Part shown: piece after piece, positions 16,394 to 24,212 of the stretch
Layout of the letters: each line of letters starts with the position of its first letter
Position numbering within the stretch: position 1 is the first letter of the stretch
Assembly: GCA_002839285.1 (NCBI GenBank)
Contig: PGXT01000041.1
Span: 1-44,647 of the forward strand
Direction of reading: 5' to 3'
DNA from: Spirochaetae bacterium HGW-Spirochaetae-5
GTDB lineage: Bacteria > Spirochaetota > UBA4802 > UBA5550
DNA length: 44,647 bases
Notes under the pieces: generated by a model
What the model was told of the DNA's origin: nothing
Seen by the model: only the letters and a program-made list of their open reading frames with translations
Database searches by the model: none
Translations under genes and position numbers: made by a program

Positions 16394-16870
16394 TTACCAC
16401 ACCAGCGCAACTCCGCCCTGAACAACAGCATAATCCCGGCAGAGGAGAACCCCTCCGCCGAGACCTATACGGCCGTATAATCTGTAATATTGTGCCCAGG
16501 CTCCTCTGTTAAGCCTGTTATCTATAAAGGGACCACCAGCAATAATGTTACGAGGTGAGTCACGGGCTTTGATAGTTACAACCTTCTGCCATCGCCTTTC
16601 GCAGAGGCTTGCTGAGAGCATATAATTATAATTCCCGACACTAACTATGTCGAGACCGGGAAAGCCTGTATAGAGACATTGAGCATCATTCTGGAGATCC
16701 TCCAGAGGCATCGAATAAACATCGCGCTCAACAGTATTGTAGACAATCGGTGATTTCTCCGTGATAACAGCCCCGTGCGGATCCGCAAGGTAGCTGTTTG
16801 TCACAAAAAAAACAGCCCCGGCAATAATCAAAGAGTATAACATAAAAACAGCCAGTTTTAATTTACTCAT
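16394..16870 (-). CDS. Membrane-anchored protein of the lysis region, 158 aa
   Basis: One N-terminal membrane helix (about 5-24) anchors a mostly beta-like domain: LYTGFPGLDIVSVGNYNY, then a C-terminus of short Gly-rich strands (GRIGLGGGVLL, VQGGVALVW) that would suit an envelope-spanning or periplasmic protein. It sits at the end of the lysis cassette and overlaps the preceding small membrane gene by eight bases. A spanin-like role is possible but I cannot assign a family. Confidence 0.65.
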   Translation of the reverse strand: MSKLKLAVFMLYSLIIAGAVFFVTNSYLADPHGAVITEKSPIVYNTVERDVYSMPLEDLQNDAQCLYTGFPGLDIVSVGNYNYMLSASLCERRWQKVVTIKARDSPRNIIAGGPFIDNRLNRGAWAQYYRLYGRIGLGGGVLLCRDYAVVQGGVALVW

Positions 16871-17078
16871 CTTTTTTCACCTCTGCCGGCGGCCTCAGAT
16901 GTATCTGATCTTTTACTATCTCATTATCTCCGCACTTAAGCTTAAAACCTGTAAGTGCAAGCCCGGCAACCGCAATTACAACAGCGATCTTCCACCAGTT
17001 CTGGATTGCAAACGCCCCCAGTTCAAACTTATTGTCAACTTCATCGGGTTTAATCTTTTTTTTTGATTTTACTGCCAC
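16863..17078 (-). CDS. Small membrane protein of the lysis cassette, 71 aa
   Basis: A basic N-terminus (VAVKSKKKIKPDE) is followed by a single membrane helix at about residues 27-47 (WWKIAVVIAVAGLALTGF) and a polar tail ending PPAEVKKDE. GTG 17078 is preferred because GAGGGGG lies six bases upstream. It overlaps the glycyl-radical gene before it and the membrane protein after it. A second holin or an antiholin is possible. Confidence 0.6.
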   Translation of the reverse strand: MAVKSKKKIKPDEVDNKFELGAFAIQNWWKIAVVIAVAGLALTGFKLKCGDNEIVKDQIHLRPPAEVKKDE

Positions 17079-17208
17079 AATCGACCCCCTCATTAATGTG
17101 AGCGAATTCACGCTCTTTAAATTCTTCCTGCTTCCCCTTGTTCCACTGATTCACCGGCCGGTAGTATCCGGAGACGCGGGAGTAAACTTCAGCCGCTATT
17201 TTCTTCAT
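17050..17208 (-). CDS. Stand-alone glycyl-radical mini-protein resembling the NrdD C-terminus
   Basis: The 52 aa product reads VYSRVSGYYRPVNQWNKGKQ at residues 8-27. This matches the C-terminal radical loop of anaerobic ribonucleotide reductases (RVxGYxRPVxxWNxGKxxEF), where the glycine in VxGY, here G14, carries the stable radical. The zinc-binding CxxC segment that normally precedes the loop is missing, as is the whole catalytic barrel. The start codon overlaps the endolysin stop as ATGA, so it is translationally coupled. Family knowledge: YfiD/GrcA is a comparable spare radical domain for pyruvate formate-lyase. A repair role for reductase is inferred, not shown. It was too short for the usual ORF cut-off. 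Confidence 0.75.
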   Translation of the reverse strand: MKKIAAEVYSRVSGYYRPVNQWNKGKQEEFKEREFAHINEGVDCGSKIKKKD

Positions 17209-17762
17209 GCTATCTCACCCTTTTTAAACAGCATGTAGTTAAACGTTTTCTGTCCGGAGTCCTTTGCTTTCTGTAAAATGTAGGCAAAATCTTTTGGACT
17301 CTGCACAACCTGACACCCTCCGCTGTATTTCCCGATCAGCTTAACGATAATATTCTGATCCATCCGGTGGAAATTAACCCCGAAATAATCACAGACAACA
17401 ACGTCTTTTGCGTCCCTGGTGAAGTTATAGTTCGCATCTCTCCAACCTTTTGTCGGCTTACACTTCTGCCAGTCATTCACCAGGGCTTCATATCCTTTAT
17501 GCTTGCCGATGCACCAGACTTTCTCATGATGCCCCTCGAGGAGATGAAAAGTTCCACCCTTGTTTCTCTCTTTGCTTAAGGTCCAGTAAACACCCGGATC
17601 AGTTGTCCCTAGACAGACGAAGAACTCATCCTCTGTGAAGAATCCGATCTGATCATTTATAACATCTTTATTCAGCCCGGATTCATCCCTGATCCCGAAC
17701 AGGTTAAATCCTTGTATCGGGAGTCCGTTTTCGTTGTAATAATTCAATAATTGCTGTTTCAC
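17205..17762 (-). CDS. Putative endolysin with L,D-transpeptidase-like active site, 185 aa
   Basis: The segment GVNFHRMDQN...GKYSGGCQVVQ (about residues 129-155) has the His plus S-x-G-C arrangement of cell-wall-acting YkuD-like enzymes, which use the cysteine as nucleophile. The rest, including TTDPGVYWTLSK and GTFHLLEGHHEKVW, resembles small phage lysis proteins that carry this motif. Its place next to a holin-like gene supports a peptidoglycan-degrading role at lysis. No signal peptide is visible, so it needs a holin for export. GTG 17762 follows AAGGAGACATAATCA. The assignment rests on motif and context only. Confidence 0.65.
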   Translation of the reverse strand: MKQQLLNYYNENGLPIQGFNLFGIRDESGLNKDVINDQIGFFTEDEFFVCLGTTDPGVYWTLSKERNKGGTFHLLEGHHEKVWCIGKHKGYEALVNDWQKCKPTKGWRDANYNFTRDAKDVVVCDYFGVNFHRMDQNIIVKLIGKYSGGCQVVQSPKDFAYILQKAKDSGQKTFNYMLFKKGEIA

Positions 17763-17775
17763 TGATTATGTCTCC

Positions 17776-18162
17776 TTAGACTTTACACTTTATTTTGCAG
17801 AGTTCCTTAAAATCTTCAATAGCTTGACAGTTCTTTTTAGCAGCACTTTCAACGGTATTAAGCCGCGGATAAATAACATCTTTCAGCTGCCTCTTTACAC
17901 TCTCGATATCCTCATCGGTGCAGTCGATATCTCTCTTCATGCCGTCACGCTCAAGTGCAAGCATAGCAGTAAGATTGCTGAATTTAAGATCTATCATATC
18001 AAAACTGCTCTTATTGCTTGCTTCAATTGCTTTAAATCCGTTTTTACTGCTGGCTTCAATTGCCTTGAATCCGTTCCGGTTACTCTTCCACATTACAACG
18101 AAAAATATTATAAAGCCTGCAGCGGTATAAATTGTTGTTATATCGAGACTTATGTTCATCAT
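17776..18162 (-). CDS. Holin-like or XhlA-like membrane protein with coiled coil, 128 aa
   Basis: A membrane helix at about residues 9-25 (AAGFIIFFVVMW) precedes a long coiled-coil region. Within it the segment NGFKAIEAS occurs twice in tandem (about 30-48), followed by a similar third unit (NKSSFDMIDLKFSN). Such a layout, one anchor plus a helical cytoplasmic part, is seen in haemolysin XhlA-type proteins near phage endolysins. Position directly before the endolysin gene supports a part in lysis. No sequence family can be given with certainty. Confidence 0.55.
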   Translation of the reverse strand: MMNISLDITTIYTAAGFIIFFVVMWKSNRNGFKAIEASSKNGFKAIEASNKSSFDMIDLKFSNLTAMLALERDGMKRDIDCTDEDIESVKRQLKDVIYPRLNTVESAAKKNCQAIEDFKELCKIKCKV

Positions 18163-18509
18163 GCCCCCTGGAGATCGTTAATTATTTTCCTGCACTCTGT
18201 GCGTTTTACGAGAATATCCTCAGGGCATTTCTCCCCGGTTTCCATTTCTTTGATTATTTTATAATCGGTTTCAGCGAGATATTGTCTTGCTTCATAGATT
18301 TTCTTTTCGTTAGAAGCTTTCAGTATTTTAGCATCAAGTTCTTTCTGTGTCATTAATCCGAGTGATATTTTATCTTCATCGGGCAATGATTCTTCTGTGT
18401 AAATCTCGCCGAACGATTCTCCCTGAATTTCTTTATCGATATTCAAAGCCTGTCTCATATCATCTTCAAACTGGTGTATTGTTCCAACTGGTTTTTTTAG
18501 ATATATCAT
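18159..18509 (-). CDS. Tail-fibre-associated hypothetical protein, 116 aa
   Basis: An acidic, mostly helical small protein (YLKKPVGTIHQFEDDMRQAL near the start, KILKASNEKKIYEARQYLAE in the middle) that overlaps both neighbours by four bases. It lies between the fibre gene and the lysis genes, where fibre-assembly proteins are common. I do not recognise a family. Confidence 0.6.
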   Translation of the reverse strand: MIYLKKPVGTIHQFEDDMRQALNIDKEIQGESFGEIYTEESLPDEDKISLGLMTQKELDAKILKASNEKKIYEARQYLAETDYKIIKEMETGEKCPEDILVKRTECRKIINDLQGA

Positions 18510-19375
18510 GTTGCGTACGCTCCCACGTAGAGATACAACATTGCTGTTGCTGATTCTATTTCTGTTTTTGACCGAGTTAATACATTAACGTTTAACGTTG
18601 TCTTTTGTAATGCGTAATTAGATTGAGGAGGGTTTGATAAATTATACGCTGGGTTTGACGATGTCCCATTCTGCGGAGAATAATAATCGTGATTATGATC
18701 TTTAAGTGCATCCCTTCTTCTCAACCCGGTAATTTTATTCTGCCCGGTCATATACAGCCCAAGTCCCGCCCAACTAAAGTGCCGGCATGAAGTAGTTGAA
18801 CCGTATACTCTGTATAAATAAATAGATATGCCTGTTCCAGATGCAGTTTTGCTGTCGAGATTAACAGTAACTGTTCTGGCTGATGCTGATATTCCGGTTA
18901 TGTTAAACTCATTTGTACCGTCTGACAGTATCCTCCAGTTGGTTGTCGGAGATCCGGCAAATAACCAGTCTTCTGCAAGCTCTGCTATCATTGCATTGTT
19001 TGCTGTATTACTGGTTAATGTGAATACATTTCCAGACCATGTGCCGGCAAAAGAAGAAACGTTTGTGTTTAGTTCATCATAAACAACCTTTCGGGATCTT
19101 CTTTCTGCTATAAAATCTGCTGAATAATTAGCTATGGATAAAGTTCTATCCGAAAGAGACATGCATAGCCAGGGATGATCAGCTGCAATAGGCTTATATG
19201 CATCGAGCATTTTCAAACTCTGACCGATAACAGGAGATTCAAAAGCTCCTTTCAGATACACCGTATTATCATAAATCTTCTTTGCATTATCATTCAGCAA
19301 GTTAAAGTCACTTGCCAGAACCTTTAACCCTGCAGCTTTTACTCCTATCCATGATGTTATATCACTCCATGCCAT
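18506..19375 (-). CDS. Putative tail fibre / appendage protein, 289 aa
   Basis: The N-terminus MAWSDITSWIGVKAAGLKVL looks like a short attachment region, followed by a middle beta-rich segment (TASGTGISIYLYRVYG) and a repeat-poor C-terminus. The segment DHNHDYYSP is typical of short phage fibre or collar proteins. It shares its first base with the end of the LamG protein upstream (19375). Host recognition is likely, but the receptor is unknown. Confidence 0.6.
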   Translation of the reverse strand: MAWSDITSWIGVKAAGLKVLASDFNLLNDNAKKIYDNTVYLKGAFESPVIGQSLKMLDAYKPIAADHPWLCMSLSDRTLSIANYSADFIAERRSRKVVYDELNTNVSSFAGTWSGNVFTLTSNTANNAMIAELAEDWLFAGSPTTNWRILSDGTNEFNITGISASARTVTVNLDSKTASGTGISIYLYRVYGSTTSCRHFSWAGLGLYMTGQNKITGLRRRDALKDHNHDYYSPQNGTSSNPAYNLSNPPQSNYALQKTTLNVNVLTRSKTEIESATAMLYLYVGAYAT

Positions 19376-20640
19376 CAGCTCACCTCTTTTATCATAAATT
19401 TATCTGAATCAGTCCAGTTTGGAGAATTGAATACTACCCGATACTGGATAAACTCATTCCCCTGCAGATCTAGCGTAGTAGTATTGTAGCAATCCTGAAG
19501 ATCACTCCATGCCCCGAATATACCGGAACTATATGTTCTGTATTGAATCATAACATCGCCGGGACCTCCGATTGTTCTGTATATTATACGGTTATACCCG
19601 CCAATTTTACGGAGTACAGCAGACTGATATACTGCAGTAGGTGTAAACTCTGCAGTGTCAAATTCTGCGATATCGTATTCAGCCCACTCTGTATTTCCTG
19701 ATCCGGCACCAGGATTAGTCATATCAAGAATAAATCCCTGATAAGGATTCCCTGCAAGATTATATCTATTTTCTGAATCATCGGGGCCGGTTTCAAAATG
19801 AAGAAGAGCATTAGTTGTACCAAGACTATCTTTTGGAAATCTGCTTAAAGATGGAGTAAATGCACCACCATAACGAATAGCACCTACTGTTATTCTGACT
19901 TCATCAACATATCCTTTAGTTGCGTAATATGTAGGACTGGCAATTCTGCAGTAAGATGCAGCAAGAATGTTGACACTGCTTACCTTTGTAATCTCTGGTA
20001 TACCATTGATATATAGAACATATTTAGTACCGTCATACTCAAGAGCAATATGGTAAAATTTATTTAAATCCATTACCGTAGAAGATAATAAATTAAAGCT
20101 AATATCCCATGTTGTACCATTACTTGAAAGATATAATGATACTTTATAATTTGAACTGCTTCTTATTACATAAATATTTTTATTTCCACATTGGAAAAGA
20201 GACGCTCCATTCGCTGGAGTTGCAGTTAAATAAAATTCACCTTCTATACACCATTTATTACCTGATATATTAATTGATTTATATAGATGAGAATTTATAC
20301 CGTCTAAATAAAGTGATCTTTTGCCAAATTTTTTTACAGCAGTTGAAACTACCGCCCCACCATACGTAGTCCATAAAGATCCGTATTCATCAAGCAGCGG
20401 ATTGTATAAGTTTTGCTCTACATCGATTGGAGCAGTTAAAGACACTGTATTCGACTTCTCACTCTCGTTGTAAGATGTATCAGTTGCGCTCACCCTGAAG
20501 TAATAAGTTTTTTCCGGATCTACCGGAGTAAATATATAAAGACAATCCCCTTCAATATCCACAACACTGTTGAGGGGGATAGTAATCGGAGAGAACCGTC
20601 CGCCGTTAAACTCAGTCCCCCAGTATCCTTCAGAGGTTGA
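19375..20640 (-). CDS. Tail protein with fibronectin-III-like and LamG lectin-like domains
   Basis: After an N-terminal segment, a fibronectin III-like unit (YYFRVSATDTSYNESEKS, about 45-75) leads into a concanavalin A/LamG-like domain (about 95-250: LYLDGINSHLYKS, HIALEYDGTKYVLYINGIPE, GYVDEVRI). These beta-sandwich modules bind carbohydrate on cell surfaces. ATG 20640 overlaps the preceding gene by 11 bases; an in-frame TTG at 20661 is possible. Probably a host-adsorption protein. The C-terminal part has another beta-rich region ending in IQYRVVFNSPNWTDSDKF. Confidence 0.75.
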   Translation of the reverse strand, partial: STSEGYWGTEFNGGRFSPITIPLNSVVDIEGDCLYIFTPVDPEKTYYFRVSATDTSYNESEKSNTVSLTAPIDVEQNLYNPLLDEYGSLWTTYGGAVVSTAVKKFGKRSLYLDGINSHLYKSINISGNKWCIEGEFYLTATPANGASLFQCGNKNIYVIRSSSNYKVSLYLSSNGTTWDISFNLLSSTVMDLNKFYHIALEYDGTKYVLYINGIPEITKVSSVNILAASYCRIASPTYYATKGYVDEVRITVGAIRYGGAFTPSLSRFPKDSLGTTNALLHFETGPDDSENRYNLAGNPYQGFILDMTNPGAGSGNTEWAEYDIAEFDTAEFTPTAVYQSAVLRKIGGYNRIIYRTIGGPGDVMIQYRTYSSGIFGAWSDLQDCYNTTTLDLQGNEFIQYRVVFNSPNWTDSDKFMIKEVS

Positions 20641-21709
20641 CATACTCGCAGGTAAATTCAATCTGCCGTTTGTCTCTGGATGGTTTAAAACTTGTTACCC
20701 GGACAGGCTCACGTGTGAAAGGTGAATATCTTAAATCGAGGATATCCCCCAGGGAGATATAATTCAGATGATATCCCGTTGTAAATTTGCATATCTTCTT
20801 GATGTCTTTATGCCGGGCAAGAATCTTTGCTCCGATCTCCGCCGCACCAGCTGATGACACATATAAAATTTTAAAAGCGGAAGCGCTTGTATCTTCCACG
20901 GAATCTTCAGGGATTGCAAACTGCTTGCCGGCACCGTATAATGCCGAGCTTGCAGAGTCTGTCCCTGTCGAATATGCCACGGTCCCGACATTATTCCAGG
21001 CGATTGAATACTGATTAAAAATCAGTGCGTCATCGGTGTATTGACTGTATGATCCGGGGAGAATGTCGCTGTTGTAAATCGGAGTCCCCAGAATACCCGT
21101 GTACTGAGTCCAGACCCAGAAACCGATCTTGTTATCACGCTGGAAGAGATGACTTGCCGATCCCTTGCATAGCTTCTCAAGTACTGCTATACACTTCTCG
21201 TTTGCCTGAGTTGTGTAAATGACATTAAGCTTTGTCCCCTGCTGCTGAGATATACCAATTTCAAAACCGCTTTTAATCAGCCTTGATTCAGGTATTGCCA
21301 GGCGGGAAGCATCTGTCAGGATCTCCCAGACAGCCTCTGCAGGAGTTACATTGAGGAGATTTATAACGCATACCGTATCAACCAGATCCTGTATAAAATC
21401 GTTTACAGTGAGCCTTGTGACCATTTTACCGTCATCGATTTCAACTTTCTTAAGTCTCCCCTCCCAGAGAAGCTCATCGGTTTCATCATCATACACTATA
21501 ACAATAGAGTTATACCAGTCGATCGCTTCAAAAAGCCCGCCGGTTCCCTGCCGGTCGTCATAGCTGTAGTCAACATTTGACAGCTCAATTGTTGTCTTTG
21601 ACGATATAAGCTTATCCCCTGCAAAGTTAAGTGATATCTCAGAGGTCGATACACTCATTATGTGCTTTGAGGTGATTGTTACTCCGTCTATTGCAGCACG
21701 ATATCTCAT
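20630..21709 (-). CDS. Putative tail hub or distal tail protein, 359 aa
   Basis: Beta-rich protein placed between the large tail-tip protein and the lectin-like protein. Segments such as IVIVYDDETDELLWEGRLKK and LGDILDLRYSPFTREPVRV resemble phage hub proteins that share the gp27/gp44 fold, but I cannot confirm this. It overlaps the gene upstream by four bases and the downstream one by 11. Function is assigned from order: tape measure, tail tip, hub, fibre. Confidence 0.6.
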   Translation of the reverse strand: MRYRAAIDGVTITSKHIMSVSTSEISLNFAGDKLISSKTTIELSNVDYSYDDRQGTGGLFEAIDWYNSIVIVYDDETDELLWEGRLKKVEIDDGKMVTRLTVNDFIQDLVDTVCVINLLNVTPAEAVWEILTDASRLAIPESRLIKSGFEIGISQQQGTKLNVIYTTQANEKCIAVLEKLCKGSASHLFQRDNKIGFWVWTQYTGILGTPIYNSDILPGSYSQYTDDALIFNQYSIAWNNVGTVAYSTGTDSASSALYGAGKQFAIPEDSVEDTSASAFKILYVSSAGAAEIGAKILARHKDIKKICKFTTGYHLNYISLGDILDLRYSPFTREPVRVTSFKPSRDKRQIEFTCEYVNL

Positions 21710-24195
21710 AATCCCTCGTTGTATGCACGTTTGAATGTCAGATCAAAGTCGTTTTTACCTATATCGTCAAACTGCCAGTTTTTAGGTGATGCGTTAATCT
21801 TGTCATAAACCAGCCTGTATGTCCCGTAAACTCCCGGCTCAGATTCGGGATCAAGAGTTATCTGCACCAGGTTGTTGCTGCAGAAATACAGTGTTAAAAG
21901 CTTCTGGAAATCAGACTCCGTTAAGCTGTCCCATTCAAGTTTTAAAACCTCTGTGGAGCTGTCCCGGTATGTGTCAACGTCACCGTCTTTGTAGATAGTT
22001 TCAATAGCTCCTACGGGGTTATATCCCTTCTTGATTTTAGGCTTCATAACATAGATTGTGTCCCAGGTGCGGCTTCCATCCGCGATCTCAAACTCAACAG
22101 ATCCTGCGTTCTTCAGATCGTCAGCAAGCCGGATAGCGGGAGATTCGAACTTGTAGCCAAGCTCCCTGCTTTTTAATACAAGGTCCATAACTTCAAGAGA
22201 GACGTATCCGTCATTAATGTAGTGAGGGTGAGAGCGGATCACCTGTGCCCCTGTAGTCGCGTTAAAAGACACGGCATTTTCAACAGAATTTGTATAGGTT
22301 ACTGCGGTTTCTGCCTGTATTGAATACAGGAGACTTGTATAAAATATATTGTTTTTCAGAACTTCCAGACCGTTATTATCTTCAAGCTTTACACTCACAT
22401 AATTATACAGAAAGTCGTTGTGGTTAACAATAATCCCGGCACCGGCCCCGATAACATGAACAGCAGGATTCAGGAGCTGTTTGTAGAACTGACAGTATTG
22501 CACAAGAACAGAGTTTGATGTCAGGTTAAACCCGGCATCATTTTCGGATATTTTACAGTTAAGTATTTCAATTGCCGACCCTGTGATATTTACAACATAG
22601 AGCGGATAGCTATCGACATCTTTATAATCAACACGTTTGATATTAGTGAAATTGCACCATTTAATTTTAAAAACACCAGATGATGAATAAATATATCTAT
22701 AAAGATACTCTTCAAGATTATCAAAAATAATACCGTTGAGAGTGATATCAGACGAAAATTTCCACCAGTCTACCAGGAAACCGCCTTTTATATATTCGTA
22801 GACTCTGAACGGAGCTGTATGATTAGTATAATTGATAAGCAATCTATCCGTGTTTAAATTATAAGAAACATCAACCGGATCATTACTTGAAATTGCCTCA
22901 GTACTGATAACGCCCCAATCTCTTGATAAAAAAGTTACCGTAGGCGAAGTGTATCCGGCAACGAGTACATAATTAAGATCCTTTAATCTTATAATTTTTA
23001 AATAATAAGAATCACCTGTAGGCGTGACAAGTGATGCATTTCTAATTATTGAATAATCAATAAGACTGAATTCAATAAAATAAAGTTGATTGCTTGTATT
23101 CCGACATACGAAAGTGATCCCATTACCGCTAACACACCCGGAGCAAAGATCAGTACCAGATAGTATTTGCGCGTAATTTAAAATTGCTCCTGAATTATCG
23201 CAGACACACCAGCGATTATCTGCTGATCCGGATATTTTAAAAAATACTATAAACCCGCCGGCAGGACGTGGAATTACCCCCCCTTTGGTCATATATATAT
23301 CAACATCGATTTTTGCACTGAACAATACCGTGTATGATTTTATTATTGTGCCAGTAACAGATATAATCATATATTGAGTGCTGGATGTGACCCATCCTAC
23401 TACAACGAATCTATCAGAATGCCCGCCGACAGAAGATATTAAACATGAATCCTGTCCAATTACTATCCCGGTTGTATGCTCATAGACAAGTGACCCTTCG
23501 CCGGAATAAACTTTAAACTTTTTAGAATCGGTACCTGTCCAGTCATACATTATTACAAAGTTTCCTGACTCCAGGGCGCAAATATCCCAATATCTTATAC
23601 TTGATGATGTCATTACTTGAGTTTCTGATTTCACTATGTTTCCATTTTTATCAACTATTACAAAAAATATATCCCCATACCACGTAGTATCATCTTTCTG
23701 ATTATATACAATTACGTGATTGCCATTTGCAAGAGGGATTGACTTAGAATGCCTTGTGTTAATTCTTCCATCATTAACTGAAACAACCGTGGCCCCTTTA
23801 ATAGTTTCAATAAAATAATTACTTGTCGAAGGTACTAATAGCGGCTTTATCGTAGGCTTCTTCCCCAACGCTGCAGAGATGTTCCTGCAGTTTGTGTCAA
23901 ACGCCAGAGACTCCTCTTCATAAATTCCGTCATCGAGGATCACAATATTACACTTCACTGCAGTGATTAAACTTTCCGCTTTCTTTATAGTCAATACCGG
24001 ATCAGCCGCTGTCCCCGTACCGGTGCTATCGTCCCCTGTTTTTGATACATAAATAGTATTTGTATCTGATGGAGTAAAATCAAGAGTCCGGAGTGTTGTT
24101 GAATCTGTCGCACCCACTGCGTTCAGATAATCAATCTGTGCATTCAGTACCGGGTTATAATCAAACTTTACTATTTTATCTCTGTGGAAGCTCAT
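21706..24195 (-). CDS. Large tail-tip protein with right-handed beta-helix segment, 829 aa
   Basis: The N-terminus (1-75) contains IYVSKTGDDSTGTGTAADPV (about 48-67), the DUF1565-like cap that starts many right-handed beta-helix proteins. A long middle region of short beta segments follows, and a parallel-helix stretch near 480-600 (NGIIFDNLEEYLYRYIYSSS, ILNCKISENDAGFN). The C-terminus (about 690-829) reads SLEVMDLVLKSRELGYKFES and looks like a distal-tail domain. It is the largest tail protein and follows the tape measure, so it probably forms the tip and may bind or cut surface polysaccharide. No enzymatic residues can be named. Confidence 0.65.
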   Translation of the reverse strand: MSFHRDKIVKFDYNPVLNAQIDYLNAVGATDSTTLRTLDFTPSDTNTIYVSKTGDDSTGTGTAADPVLTIKKAESLITAVKCNIVILDDGIYEEESLAFDTNCRNISAALGKKPTIKPLLVPSTSNYFIETIKGATVVSVNDGRINTRHSKSIPLANGNHVIVYNQKDDTTWYGDIFFVIVDKNGNIVKSETQVMTSSSIRYWDICALESGNFVIMYDWTGTDSKKFKVYSGEGSLVYEHTTGIVIGQDSCLISSVGGHSDRFVVVGWVTSSTQYMIISVTGTIIKSYTVLFSAKIDVDIYMTKGGVIPRPAGGFIVFFKISGSADNRWCVCDNSGAILNYAQILSGTDLCSGCVSGNGITFVCRNTSNQLYFIEFSLIDYSIIRNASLVTPTGDSYYLKIIRLKDLNYVLVAGYTSPTVTFLSRDWGVISTEAISSNDPVDVSYNLNTDRLLINYTNHTAPFRVYEYIKGGFLVDWWKFSSDITLNGIIFDNLEEYLYRYIYSSSGVFKIKWCNFTNIKRVDYKDVDSYPLYVVNITGSAIEILNCKISENDAGFNLTSNSVLVQYCQFYKQLLNPAVHVIGAGAGIIVNHNDFLYNYVSVKLEDNNGLEVLKNNIFYTSLLYSIQAETAVTYTNSVENAVSFNATTGAQVIRSHPHYINDGYVSLEVMDLVLKSRELGYKFESPAIRLADDLKNAGSVEFEIADGSRTWDTIYVMKPKIKKGYNPVGAIETIYKDGDVDTYRDSSTEVLKLEWDSLTESDFQKLLTLYFCSNNLVQITLDPESEPGVYGTYRLVYDKINASPKNWQFDDIGKNDFDLTFKRAYNEGL

Positions 24196-24212
24196 TGTTT
24201 CACCTTTGCCAG

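Noticed and set aside
17995-18060. Tandem repeat in the holin-like gene as a CRISPR or iteron
   Set aside because: It encodes the protein repeat NGFKAIEAS in frame; only two full units without spacers.
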